64,000 nucleotides of DNA from Candidatus Geothrix odensensis (GTDB lineage: Bacteria; Acidobacteriota; Holophagae; Holophagales; Holophagaceae), in the NCBI GenBank assembly GCA_016714685.1, contig JADKCH010000009.1, positions 58,766 to 122,765 of the forward strand. Reading direction: 5' to 3'. Each line of letters begins with the position of its first letter. Position 1 is the stretch's first letter. Below the pieces are notes generated by a model. That model had not been told where the DNA came from and ran no database searches. It saw only the letters and a list, made by a program, of their open reading frames with translations. The position numbers were made by a program, and so were the translations under genes. Of the stretch, positions 7,921 through 15,379 are shown piece by piece.

Positions 7921-8450
7921 TCGACCTCTATCACCTGCCCCCGGAAGGGCTGCGCCTGAACGGCACCACGGCCCAGCTGGCGCTGGAAGGGGACGCCTCC
8001 CTGCGCGACCTGTCCTGGTCCGTCTTCGCCCTGGCCTCCGATGGCGATGTCTTCCTCGAGGTGAAGGGCCAGGCCCTGTGGCAGGGCACCTGCAGCCGCT
8101 GCCTGGCGCCGCTGGACCGCCCCCTCGCGGTCGAAAGCCAGTTCCTGGGCAGCAAGGACCCCGACCTGGTGGGCCGTGGGTCGCACCAGCTGGGCTCCCA
8201 GGATCTGGATGTGGTCTTCCTCCCCGAGGACAACCTCGACGAGGCGGAGCTGGTCCGCGAACAGTTCGAGCTCCAGGCCCCCATGCGCCCGCTCTGCGTC
8301 GAGGACTGCAAGGGCCTCTGCCCCAGCTGCGGCAAGAACTGGAACAAGGGCCCCTGCCACTGCCGTCCCGAAGCCGACCAGGCCCCCTCCGCCCTCAACC
8401 GGGCCCTGACCAAGGCTCTGGCGGGAATCAAGCTGGACCCGGAATCCTGA
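7917..8450 (+). CDS. yceD: YceD/DUF177 family protein (23S rRNA accumulation protein)
   Basis: A 177-residue member of DUF177, the family that almost always precedes rpmF. It has two Cys pairs, CSRC at 59-62 and a C-terminal cluster CKGLCPSCGKNWNKGPCHC that resembles a zinc ribbon. In E. coli and plants the family affects 23S rRNA accumulation; the mechanism is not settled. The GTG start at 7917 lies inside the end of the pilin gene (GTGA overlap), and position of the hydrophobic core supports it. Next comes rpmF, 52 bp downstream after a good AGGAG site. Confidence 0.85.
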   Translation: MIDLYHLPPEGLRLNGTTAQLALEGDASLRDLSWSVFALASDGDVFLEVKGQALWQGTCSRCLAPLDRPLAVESQFLGSKDPDLVGRGSHQLGSQDLDVVFLPEDNLDEAELVREQFELQAPMRPLCVEDCKGLCPSCGKNWNKGPCHCRPEADQAPSALNRALTKALAGIKLDPES

Positions 8451-8502
8451 ACCCTTTAACCTGGAACATTGCGTTCTATCGTTCTTCTCCTAGGAGCAAG
8501 CC

Positions 8503-8688
8503 ATGCCGAATCCCAAGCGCCGCCATTCCAAGGCCCGCCGCGACCGCCGGCGCACCCATGACGCGCTGGAAGTCATGAGCGCCAGCACCTGCCCGAACTG
8601 CCAGACCCCCAAGCTGCCGCACCGCGTGTGCCCCAGCTGCGGCTTCTACCGCGGCAAGCTGGCCGTTCGCGTCGCTGCGACCGCCTAA
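8503..8688 (+). CDS. rpmF: 50S ribosomal protein L32
   Basis: A 61-residue ribosomal protein. It begins MPNPKRRHSKARRDRRR, the basic L32 N-terminus, and has the zinc-binding form with CPNC and CPSC pairs at about residues 30-33 and 45-48 (the C+ type). The AGGAG ribosome site is well placed. Position between yceD and plsX is the classical arrangement in many bacteria. Confidence 0.97.
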   Translation: MPNPKRRHSKARRDRRRTHDALEVMSASTCPNCQTPKLPHRVCPSCGFYRGKLAVRVAATA

Positions 8689-8698
8689 GAGTCGGCCG

Positions 8699-9724
8699 GT
8701 GGACGGCCATTGCATCGCACTGGATGTCATGGGGGGCGACCACGCCCCCCATGCCACCTTGCAGGGCGCCCGGGAGGCCCTCGAGGCCTGGCCCGGGCTC
8801 CGGCTGCTCCTGGTGGGCAACGAGAGCGTGATCCTGCCCGAACTGGTCCGGCACGGGTTCACCAAGGACCTGCTGGCCCGGGCCGAAATCGTGAACGCCC
8901 TGCAGACGGTGGTCATGGAGGACAAGGCCACCTGCATCCTGAAGGAGAAGAAGAACAGCTCCATCCGGATCGCCGCCCAGCTCGTGCGGGATGGGAAGGC
9001 CCACGGCGTGGTGTCCATGGGGCACACCGGGGCCGCCATGGTCGCCTCGAGCCTGGTCATCGGCAAGCTGGAGGGCGTGGACCGTCCGGCGCTGGCGAGC
9101 GTGCTGCCCAACATGAAGGGTGGACCGACCGTGCTGCTGGATGTGGGTGCCAACGTGGACTGCCGCGCCGAGCACATCGCCCAGTTCGCGGTCATGGGCT
9201 CGGTCTATGCCGAGCAGGTGCTGGGCCTGGAACGACCCCGGGTGGGCATCCTCAGCGTCGGTGAAGAGGACGGCAAGGGCACGGACGTGACCAAGGAAGC
9301 CTCCGCCATGCTCCGCAACATGGAGATCCGCTTCGAGGGCAACGCCGAGGGCCGCGACATCTGGAACGGGAACTTCGATGTCATCGCCTGTGACGGCTTC
9401 GTGGGCAACGTGGTGCTGAAGTCCAGCGAGGCGCTGGCGGAGGGCATCATCGGTGGCCTGCGCGAGAGCTTCATGGCCAGCCCCCTCACCAAGTTCGCTG
9501 GCCTGCTGGCCAAGCCCGCCATGAAGCGGTTCAAGAAGAAGCTGGACTACGCGGAGTATGGCGGCGCGCCCCTGCTGGGGGTGAAGGGCGTGAGCATCAT
9601 CGGCCACGGCCGCAGCGACGCCAAGGCCGTGCGCAACGCCATCCGCGCCGCCCTGCGCGCCGCGGAGCACCATCTCCACGAGCGCATCCAGGAGCGCGTG
9701 GCGCTGCTGCTTCCCCAGGATTGA
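8699..9724 (+). CDS. plsX: Phosphate acyltransferase PlsX
   Basis: A 341-residue enzyme that makes acyl-phosphate from acyl-ACP for the PlsY-dependent first step of phosphatidic acid synthesis. Typical features are the N-terminal ALDVMGGDHAP, SMGHTGAAMVAS in the middle, the ANVDCRAEHIAQFAVMGS region, and the C-terminal YAEYGGAPLLGVKG. It starts with GTG at 8699, ten bases after the rpmF stop, with no separate promoter seen. The rpmF-plsX linkage couples ribosome and membrane synthesis in many bacteria. Confidence 0.95.
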   Translation: MDGHCIALDVMGGDHAPHATLQGAREALEAWPGLRLLLVGNESVILPELVRHGFTKDLLARAEIVNALQTVVMEDKATCILKEKKNSSIRIAAQLVRDGKAHGVVSMGHTGAAMVASSLVIGKLEGVDRPALASVLPNMKGGPTVLLDVGANVDCRAEHIAQFAVMGSVYAEQVLGLERPRVGILSVGEEDGKGTDVTKEASAMLRNMEIRFEGNAEGRDIWNGNFDVIACDGFVGNVVLKSSEALAEGIIGGLRESFMASPLTKFAGLLAKPAMKRFKKKLDYAEYGGAPLLGVKGVSIIGHGRSDAKAVRNAIRAALRAAEHHLHERIQERVALLLPQD

Positions 9725-9743
9725 GACCTGGAAAAAGGCAAAG

Positions 9744-9819
9744 GATCAACCACGAAGACGGGAAGACCACGAAAAATAAACCTGCCTTCTTCGTGGTCTT
9801 CTCGTGTTGGTGGTGAATC
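9744..9819. repeat. Imperfect palindromic intergenic repeat (CCACGAAG family), copy 1
   Basis: Two 30-base arms (9744-9773 and 9790-9819) form a long imperfect hairpin built on CCACGAAGAC...GAAGACCACGAA. It is followed by CTTTTTC and preceded by GGAAAAAGG, so it could also end transcription in either direction. A related element lies at 38199-38280. It separates plsX from fabD. Confidence 0.75.
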
Positions 9820-9849
9820 TTTTTCAATGAAATCGAGCTGGAGGTTTCA

Positions 9850-10788
9850 ATGAGCAAGGTGGCGTGGCTGTTTCCCGGTCAGGGCTCGCAGGCGGTGGGC
9901 ATGGGCGTGGCCCTGGCCGAGGCGGAGCCGGCCGCCCGGGCCGTGCTGCAGGACGCCGACGCGGCCCTGGGCTTCCCCCTGTCCAAGCTGATGGCCGAAG
10001 GCCCGGAAGAGACGCTCAAGCTGACGGAGCACACCCAGCCAGCCATCCTCACCCACAGCGTCATGGTCGTCAGGGCCTGGGCGCACCGTCTCCCGAAACC
10101 TGATTTCGCGGCCGGTCATTCCCTGGGCGAGTACAGCGCCCTGGTGGCCCTGGGCGCCCTGGGCTTCCAGGATGCGGTCCGCACGGTCCGGGAACGCGGC
10201 CGGGCCATGCAGGAGGCCGTGCCGGTGGGCGTGGGCGCCATGGCGGCCCTGCTGGGCATGAGCCAGGTGGATGTGGAGGCAAGCTGCGCCGAGGCCGCGG
10301 CCGCCACGGGCAAGATCGTGGTTCCCGCCAACTTCAACGGACCCGGCCAGATCGTCATCGCCGGCCATGCGGAGGCCGTGGAAGCCGCCATGGAGGCCGC
10401 CAAAACCCGCGGGGGACGCAAGATGATGAAGCTCCCGGTGAGCGCGCCCTTCCATTCACCCCTGATGGAACCCGCCCAGACCCGCATGGGGCCCATCCTG
10501 CGCGCCCTGGCCTTCAAGGCGCCCATCTGCCCCCTGGTGAACAACGTGGATGCCGCCCCGGTGACCAGTCCCGATGCGCTGCTGGACGGGCTGGTGCGCC
10601 AGATTCCCGGAGCCGTGCGCTGGCAGGCGACGATGGACCTGCTGCTGGATCAGGGAGTCACCACCTTTGTGGAACTTGGGCCCGGAAAGGTGCTGGCCGG
10701 ACTGGCGAAGCGGCAGGCCAAGGAGCGCGGGCTCGAGGTGGCCGCGCTCAGTCTCGGCGGCCCCGAGGATCTGGCCCAGCTGGGCTGA
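9850..10788 (+). CDS. fabD: Malonyl-CoA:ACP transacylase
   Basis: A 312-residue acyltransferase that loads malonyl groups on ACP for fatty acid synthesis. The nucleophile Ser91 lies in GHSLGEYSA, the substrate Arg in the following VRERGRAMQEA, and the catalytic His in VSAPFHSPLM at about residue 200; QGSQ at 11-14 forms the oxyanion region. Length is normal for FabD. The gene follows plsX but is separated by a palindromic repeat; fabH, usually found between them, is not here, and fabG is 7 kb downstream. Confidence 0.95.
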   Translation: MSKVAWLFPGQGSQAVGMGVALAEAEPAARAVLQDADAALGFPLSKLMAEGPEETLKLTEHTQPAILTHSVMVVRAWAHRLPKPDFAAGHSLGEYSALVALGALGFQDAVRTVRERGRAMQEAVPVGVGAMAALLGMSQVDVEASCAEAAAATGKIVVPANFNGPGQIVIAGHAEAVEAAMEAAKTRGGRKMMKLPVSAPFHSPLMEPAQTRMGPILRALAFKAPICPLVNNVDAAPVTSPDALLDGLVRQIPGAVRWQATMDLLLDQGVTTFVELGPGKVLAGLAKRQAKERGLEVAALSLGGPEDLAQLG

Positions 10789-11026
10789 ACGGCCGTCCCG
10801 ATTCCCTGGTCATTCACGATCCCTAGATCATCTGCACTGTTGCCTGGATCAAGCATCCGTGCGGGTTTCCTTCGGTCTTCGCGAGCCCAGCTCCGGGAAA
10901 CTGTGATGCAAGCCAAACCCCCGAGCGGCTAGGGTGGAAGGACGCCACGACCCCAGTTTTCGTGTCCAGGACGGTAGGCGGAGGTAGCTGCCTGTCCGTT
11001 CACATCACTCCCTCCCGGAGGTGCCC
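10789..11026 (+). other. 238-bp leader/intergenic region before korA
   Basis: No ORF with coding character is visible. The region contains several short complementary GC stretches (for example CTAGGGTGG...CCACGACCCC near 10931-10958) and ends in a strong GGAGG site at 11017-11021. It could be a structured mRNA leader, but no known riboswitch consensus fits convincingly. Confidence 0.3.
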
Positions 11027-12817
11027 ATGCGCAAGGATCTTGTCTTCGGAATGGCCGGTTCGGGAGGAGATGGCATCGTCTCGGCCGGCGAATCCCTGCT
11101 CCAGGCGGCGGCGGCCGAGGGCTACCACGGCGTCATGACGAAGAGCTTCGGCTCCCAGATCCGCGGTGGTGAGTCCTCCTGCCGCGTGCGCATCAGCACC
11201 ACGCCCATCCTCAACCCGGGTGGCAATCTCGATGTGGCCGTGGCCCTGAACTGGGAGGACTTCCTGAAGTTCGGCGCCGAGCTGCCCGTGAGCGGCACCA
11301 CCGTGGTGATCTATGAGGCGGCGACCGGCATCAAGGAAACGGAGATCCCGTTGGTGGGCGTGACGCCCCTCCAGGTCATCGCCGTGCCCATCGCCGCCAT
11401 GGCCAAGGAGACCGCGGGCACCGAGCGCGCCAAGAACACCGTGGTGCTCGGCCTCATCGCCGGCTGGTTCGGCATCGGGGCCGTGGCCGTGATGAAGGGC
11501 ATCCGGAAGAAGCTGGCCAAGAAGGGCGAGGAACTGGTGGAAGCCAACCAGCGCGCCTTCGATGCCGGCCGGGCCTTCGCCATGGAGCATCCCCTCAAGG
11601 CCAGCATGAACGTGGTCACATCCGAGACCAAGGGCCAGGTGAAGCTCATCACCGATGGCAACGACATGTGCGCGGCGGCGGCGATCTTCGCGGGCTGCCA
11701 GTTCTTCGGCGGCTACCCCATCACGCCCTCCACCGAGATCATGCAGTTCTTCACGGACCAAGTCTGGAAGTACGGCGGCTCCGTGCTGCAGGCCGAGGAC
11801 GAGATCGCCGGCATCGGCGCGGCCGTGGGCGCCTCCTTCGCGGGCAAGAAGTCCATGACCGCCACCAGCGGCCCGGGCCTCTCCCTCAAGTCGGAGATGA
11901 TGGGCCTCGCCAGCATCGCCGAGCTGCCCCTGGTGATCGTGGACGTGCAGCGCGGCGGCCCCTCCACGGGCCTGCCCACCAAGACCGAGCAGTCCGACCT
12001 CTTCGCGGCCTGCTTCTCCGCCCACGGCGACGTGATCCGGCCGGTGCTCGCGCCCACCTCCGTGGCCGACATGTTCCGCATCACCATCGAGGCCTTCAAC
12101 ATCGCCGAGTACTACCAGACCCCGGTGATCGTCCTCTCCGACCAGGAGATCGCCGCCCGCAAGGAGACCCTGGACCCCATCGACACCTCCACGTTCAAGA
12201 TCGTCAACCGCACGGTTCCCGTCGGCGCGGATCTCCAGGACTACAAGCGCTTCAAGCAGACGGACAACCACATCAGCCCCATCAGCCACCCGGGCATGCT
12301 CGGTGGCACCTACCTGGCCTCCGGCATCGAGCACGTGGAGTCCGGGGCGCCGACCAACAGCGGCTCCGTCCATGCGCGGATGAACGACAAGCGCACCAAG
12401 AAGTTCGAGCCCCTGAAGGACCGCAAGGACCTGTTCGAGGTGACGGGCAATCCCAACGCGCCCATCGCCATGGTGGCCTGGGGCAGCATCGCCGGCGTCT
12501 GCCGCGAGGCCCTCGAGATGGCCGAGGCCGAGGGGCTGAACGTGAAGCTGCTGGTGCCCTACCTGCTCTATCCCGTGGCCGAGGGCGTCTACAACGACTT
12601 CTTCGCCTCCGTCCAGAAGGGGCTCGTCATCGAGCAGACCCACCTGGCCCAGACCTTCAAGCTCCTGCGGATGCACGTCGATCTGCCCAAGGGCCTGAGG
12701 CCCCTGGCCCGCAGCGGAGCGAATCCCTTCCTGCCCAGCGAAATTGTTGCGGCCCTCAAAACCCTCGTCTCGGAGCTGCAGCGCAGCCACGAGGGCAACC
12801 TTCAGCCCCAGGAGTGA
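11027..12817 (+). CDS. korA: 2-oxoacid:ferredoxin oxidoreductase, fused gamma-alpha subunit
   Basis: A 596-residue subunit. Residues 1-190 form the gamma domain (GMAGSGGDGIVSAGESLLQAA, KSFGSQIRGGESSCRVRIS); from about residue 205 the alpha/pyrimidine domain begins with GCQFFGGYPITPSTEIMQF, then QAEDEIAGIGAAVGASFAG and SGPGLSLKSEMMGLA. This fused form is typical of 2-oxoglutarate/2-oxoacid synthases that use CoA, TPP and ferredoxin. The ATG at 11027 is preferred over the GTG at 11021 because GGAGG stands 5 bases before it. korB follows after 8 bp. The exact substrate (2-oxoglutarate versus other 2-oxoacids) cannot be settled from sequence alone. Confidence 0.9.
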   Translation: MRKDLVFGMAGSGGDGIVSAGESLLQAAAAEGYHGVMTKSFGSQIRGGESSCRVRISTTPILNPGGNLDVAVALNWEDFLKFGAELPVSGTTVVIYEAATGIKETEIPLVGVTPLQVIAVPIAAMAKETAGTERAKNTVVLGLIAGWFGIGAVAVMKGIRKKLAKKGEELVEANQRAFDAGRAFAMEHPLKASMNVVTSETKGQVKLITDGNDMCAAAAIFAGCQFFGGYPITPSTEIMQFFTDQVWKYGGSVLQAEDEIAGIGAAVGASFAGKKSMTATSGPGLSLKSEMMGLASIAELPLVIVDVQRGGPSTGLPTKTEQSDLFAACFSAHGDVIRPVLAPTSVADMFRITIEAFNIAEYYQTPVIVLSDQEIAARKETLDPIDTSTFKIVNRTVPVGADLQDYKRFKQTDNHISPISHPGMLGGTYLASGIEHVESGAPTNSGSVHARMNDKRTKKFEPLKDRKDLFEVTGNPNAPIAMVAWGSIAGVCREALEMAEAEGLNVKLLVPYLLYPVAEGVYNDFFASVQKGLVIEQTHLAQTFKLLRMHVDLPKGLRPLARSGANPFLPSEIVAALKTLVSELQRSHEGNLQPQE

Positions 12818-12825
12818 GGTCGACC

Positions 12826-13707
12826 ATGAGCGCAACCGGCACCTGCGAATACCAGCCCAAGGACTACAAGAGCGACCTCAAGCCCATCTGGTGTCCCGGA
12901 TGCGGCGACTTCTCGGTGGTGCAGGGCATCTACCGCGCCCTGGCCGCCGTCGGCCGTCCGCCGCATGAGATCGCCTTCGTGTCGGGCATCGGCTGCTCCA
13001 GCCGCATTCCCGGCTACACCACGGCCTACGGCTTCAACAGCGTCCACGGCCGCGCCCTCCCCATCGCCCAGGGCATCAAGATGGCCAACCCCGAGCTGAC
13101 GGTGCTGGCGGCAGGCGGCGACGGCGACGGTTTCTCCATCGGTGGCGGCCACATCGCCCACCTGATCCGCCGCAACATGGACATCACCTACATCGTGATG
13201 GACAACCAGATCTACGGCCTCACCAAGGGCCAGCTCTCGCCCACCTCCCAGAAGGGCCGGGTGACCTGCACTTCCCGGTTCGGCAGCCTGGAGGAGCCGG
13301 TGAACCCGCTGCTCTACGTGCTGGCCTACGGCGCCGGCTTCGTGGCCCAGGCCTCGCCCACCGATCTCGTGGGCATGGCCGCCACCATCGAGGAGGCCAT
13401 CCGCTATCCGGGCTTCGCCTTCGTGAACGTCCAGTCCCCCTGCGTCACCTACGGGGAGGAGGCCCAGCAGATCAAGGGCCTCAAGGCCATCAGCGAAAGC
13501 CTGGCCGGCCTGGGCCACAACCCGGCGGATCGCCTTGCCGCCATGGACCTGGCCCAGCAGTACGGCGAGAAGATGCACCTCGGCGTGTTCTACCGCAACC
13601 CGGAGCCCCCGCCGACCTACGGTGACCTGGTGAAGGAACGGCAGGCCCTGCTGTCTAAGGACGCCCTCCCCAAGGAGCGCATCCTGGACCTCTTCATCAA
13701 AAAGTGA
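12826..13707 (+). CDS. korB: 2-oxoacid:ferredoxin oxidoreductase, beta subunit
   Basis: A 293-residue TPP-binding subunit. Cys ligands of the [4Fe-4S] cluster are visible in WCPGCGD, GIGCSSR and SPCVTYGEE. The TPP/Mg motif is GGDGDGFSIGGGH followed by MDNQIYGLTKGQ. It pairs with KorA to decarboxylate 2-oxoacids oxidatively, or to carboxylate acyl-CoA in the reverse direction. The enzyme class is oxygen-sensitive, and a ferritin-like protein is encoded 13 bp downstream, probably in the same transcript. Confidence 0.92.
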   Translation: MSATGTCEYQPKDYKSDLKPIWCPGCGDFSVVQGIYRALAAVGRPPHEIAFVSGIGCSSRIPGYTTAYGFNSVHGRALPIAQGIKMANPELTVLAAGGDGDGFSIGGGHIAHLIRRNMDITYIVMDNQIYGLTKGQLSPTSQKGRVTCTSRFGSLEEPVNPLLYVLAYGAGFVAQASPTDLVGMAATIEEAIRYPGFAFVNVQSPCVTYGEEAQQIKGLKAISESLAGLGHNPADRLAAMDLAQQYGEKMHLGVFYRNPEPPPTYGDLVKERQALLSKDALPKERILDLFIKK

Positions 13708-13720
13708 TTGGAGGTCACCC

Positions 13721-14245
13721 ATGGCCACCCGCGGCATCGATTTCGCAAACCTCTCGCTCAAGGATGCGCTCGACCTCGCCATCCTCATCGAGGACGAGGC
13801 CCAGGAGCGCTACGAGGATCTCGCGGCGCAGATGGACCAGCACCGCACCCCCGAAGCCGCCAAGTTCTTCCGCTACATGGTCGAGAACGAGGCCAAGCAC
13901 GGGCGGGAGCTGACCGCCCGCCGCCTCCAGCTGTTCGGCGATGCGCCCAGGGCCGTGACCCCGGCCATGATCTTCGACATCGAGGCGCCGGACTTCGACG
14001 CGGCGCGGGCCTTCATGACGCCGCGCAAGGCCATGGAGGCCGCCCTGGCCTCCGAGGTCAAGGCCCACACCTTCTTCGTCGCGGCCCTGCCGGCCCTGAA
14101 GGATCTCGAGGTCCGCGCCCTCTTCGAAGAACTGCGGGACGAGGAGATCGAGCACCAGCACCTCGTGAAGATCGAGCTGGCCAAGCTGCCCCCGGACAGC
14201 AGACTGTCCGACGAGGATTTCGTGGACGAGCCTGCGCCGCAGTAG
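13721..14245 (+). CDS. Ferritin-like diiron domain protein (rubrerythrin-related)
   Basis: A 174-residue four-helix-bundle protein. The diiron ligand pattern is visible as IEDEAQERYEDL, MVENEAKHGREL, ASEVKAHTFF and LRDEEIEHQHLV, i.e. repeated Glu plus ExxH motifs. No C-terminal rubredoxin domain is present, so it belongs to the COG1633-type erythrin group. Probable roles are peroxide removal or iron handling. It follows korB with a GGAGG site 6 bases before the start, which suggests a protective role for the iron-sulfur oxidoreductase; this is inference. Confidence 0.8.
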   Translation: MATRGIDFANLSLKDALDLAILIEDEAQERYEDLAAQMDQHRTPEAAKFFRYMVENEAKHGRELTARRLQLFGDAPRAVTPAMIFDIEAPDFDAARAFMTPRKAMEAALASEVKAHTFFVAALPALKDLEVRALFEELRDEEIEHQHLVKIELAKLPPDSRLSDEDFVDEPAPQ

Positions 14246-14335
14246 GCCGCAGGGCATCGACCGGCGGGCCGCCCGGGGCCGGTGGGTGGAACCGACCCGC
14301 GGGCCGGAGCATCCTTGATCCGAGCCGAGGTGTCC

Positions 14336-15313
14336 ATGCTATCCATTGCCTTCCTGACGGTGGCGGCCCTGAGCCAGCCGGCGCCCGTCGCCCCCGACCG
14401 CGAGGTGGGCTTCCCGGGCTTCAACGCCTTCCCCCTCAAGGGCAGCGTGAAGGCCGGCGGTGCCCATCCCTACTTCGCCGTGATGGTGGCTGGCTCGGGC
14501 CCCACGGACCGGGACTGGTCCAATCCGATGATTCCCGTGCCCAGCCATGGCGGGCGGGAGATCGCTGCCTGGCTGCAGGGCCAGGGCATCGGCTCGCTGC
14601 GCTTCGACAAGCGGTTCATCGGCTCGAAGGATCCCAGGCTCGACGTCTCGCTGGACGCGCAGCTGGGCGACATCAAGGCGGCCCTCCGCGCGGCGAGGTC
14701 CCTGCCCGAGGCGAAGGGGAAGAAGCTGCTGCTGGTGGGCCACGGCGAAGGCGCGCTGCTGTCCATGCTGGCGGCCGGTGGCGCCGATGCGGCGCTGCTG
14801 CTGGCCATGCCGGGCCTCAGCATGGGCAGGCTCATCGTGGCTCAGGTGAAGGGCCAGCTGGCATCCGCGGGGGCGCCCGCCGAGGTGACCGCCCAGCACT
14901 TGGCCTACCTGGAGGGGGTGCTGGCCGCCATCCGGAAGGATCTCGACCTGCCCGAAGCCGCGCCTTCCGTGGCGCCGGGGCTGACGGCCCTGGCCCGCAG
15001 CCTGGCCCGGCCCGAGACCCGCAGCTTCGTCCGCGACCTGCTGGACCTCGATCCCTGGGGCATGGCCCAGCGCCTGCCCATCCCCACCGCGGTGGCCTGG
15101 GGCGACCGCGACGTCCAGACCTGGAAGCCCGAGGTGGTTCCCGCGGAATTCAAGGGTGCCGTCATCGAACTCGCCGAAGCGAACCACTTGTTCAAACGGG
15201 AGACCCGCGCGAAGTCGGAGCTGTCCGGCGCCAACGCCTCGACCACCTACGGCGACGGCACGCCCCTGGCCGATCTGACGCCATTGGCCGCCTGGCTGAA
15301 GGGGCTGAGGTAG
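14336..15313 (+). CDS. Exported alpha/beta-hydrolase-like protein with altered nucleophile motif
   Basis: A 325-residue protein with a short N-terminal hydrophobic segment (LSIAFLTVAALSQ) that may be a signal peptide. The fold markers of alpha/beta hydrolases are present: VAGSGPTDRD (oxyanion strand), SLRFDKRFIGSK, LLLVGHGEGALLSML (nucleophile elbow), AWGDRDVQ (acid) and EANHLFKRE (histidine). The elbow should read G-x-S-x-G; here it is GHGEG, with Gly137 (14744-14746) in place of Ser. The other two triad residues are kept. It may be a pseudoenzyme or a recent loss by a single A-to-G change. The start is set by a GAGG site 6 bases upstream. Confidence 0.75.
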   Translation: MLSIAFLTVAALSQPAPVAPDREVGFPGFNAFPLKGSVKAGGAHPYFAVMVAGSGPTDRDWSNPMIPVPSHGGREIAAWLQGQGIGSLRFDKRFIGSKDPRLDVSLDAQLGDIKAALRAARSLPEAKGKKLLLVGHGEGALLSMLAAGGADAALLLAMPGLSMGRLIVAQVKGQLASAGAPAEVTAQHLAYLEGVLAAIRKDLDLPEAAPSVAPGLTALARSLARPETRSFVRDLLDLDPWGMAQRLPIPTAVAWGDRDVQTWKPEVVPAEFKGAVIELAEANHLFKRETRAKSELSGANASTTYGDGTPLADLTPLAAWLKGLR

Positions 15314-15379
15314 CGCGAAAAAAGCCTTCCCGGGAATGCCTCGTCTTGTGATGATTTGGCATCCACCCCTGGAGGTTCC

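Noticed and set aside
10850..11020. Possible riboswitch (GATGCAAGCC, GGACGCC and GGTAGG patches recall c-di-GMP-I or cobalamin motifs) before korA
   Set aside because: The conserved blocks are not in the right order or spacing for either class; a covariance-model search (Rfam) would be needed. A hit above threshold would reverse this.
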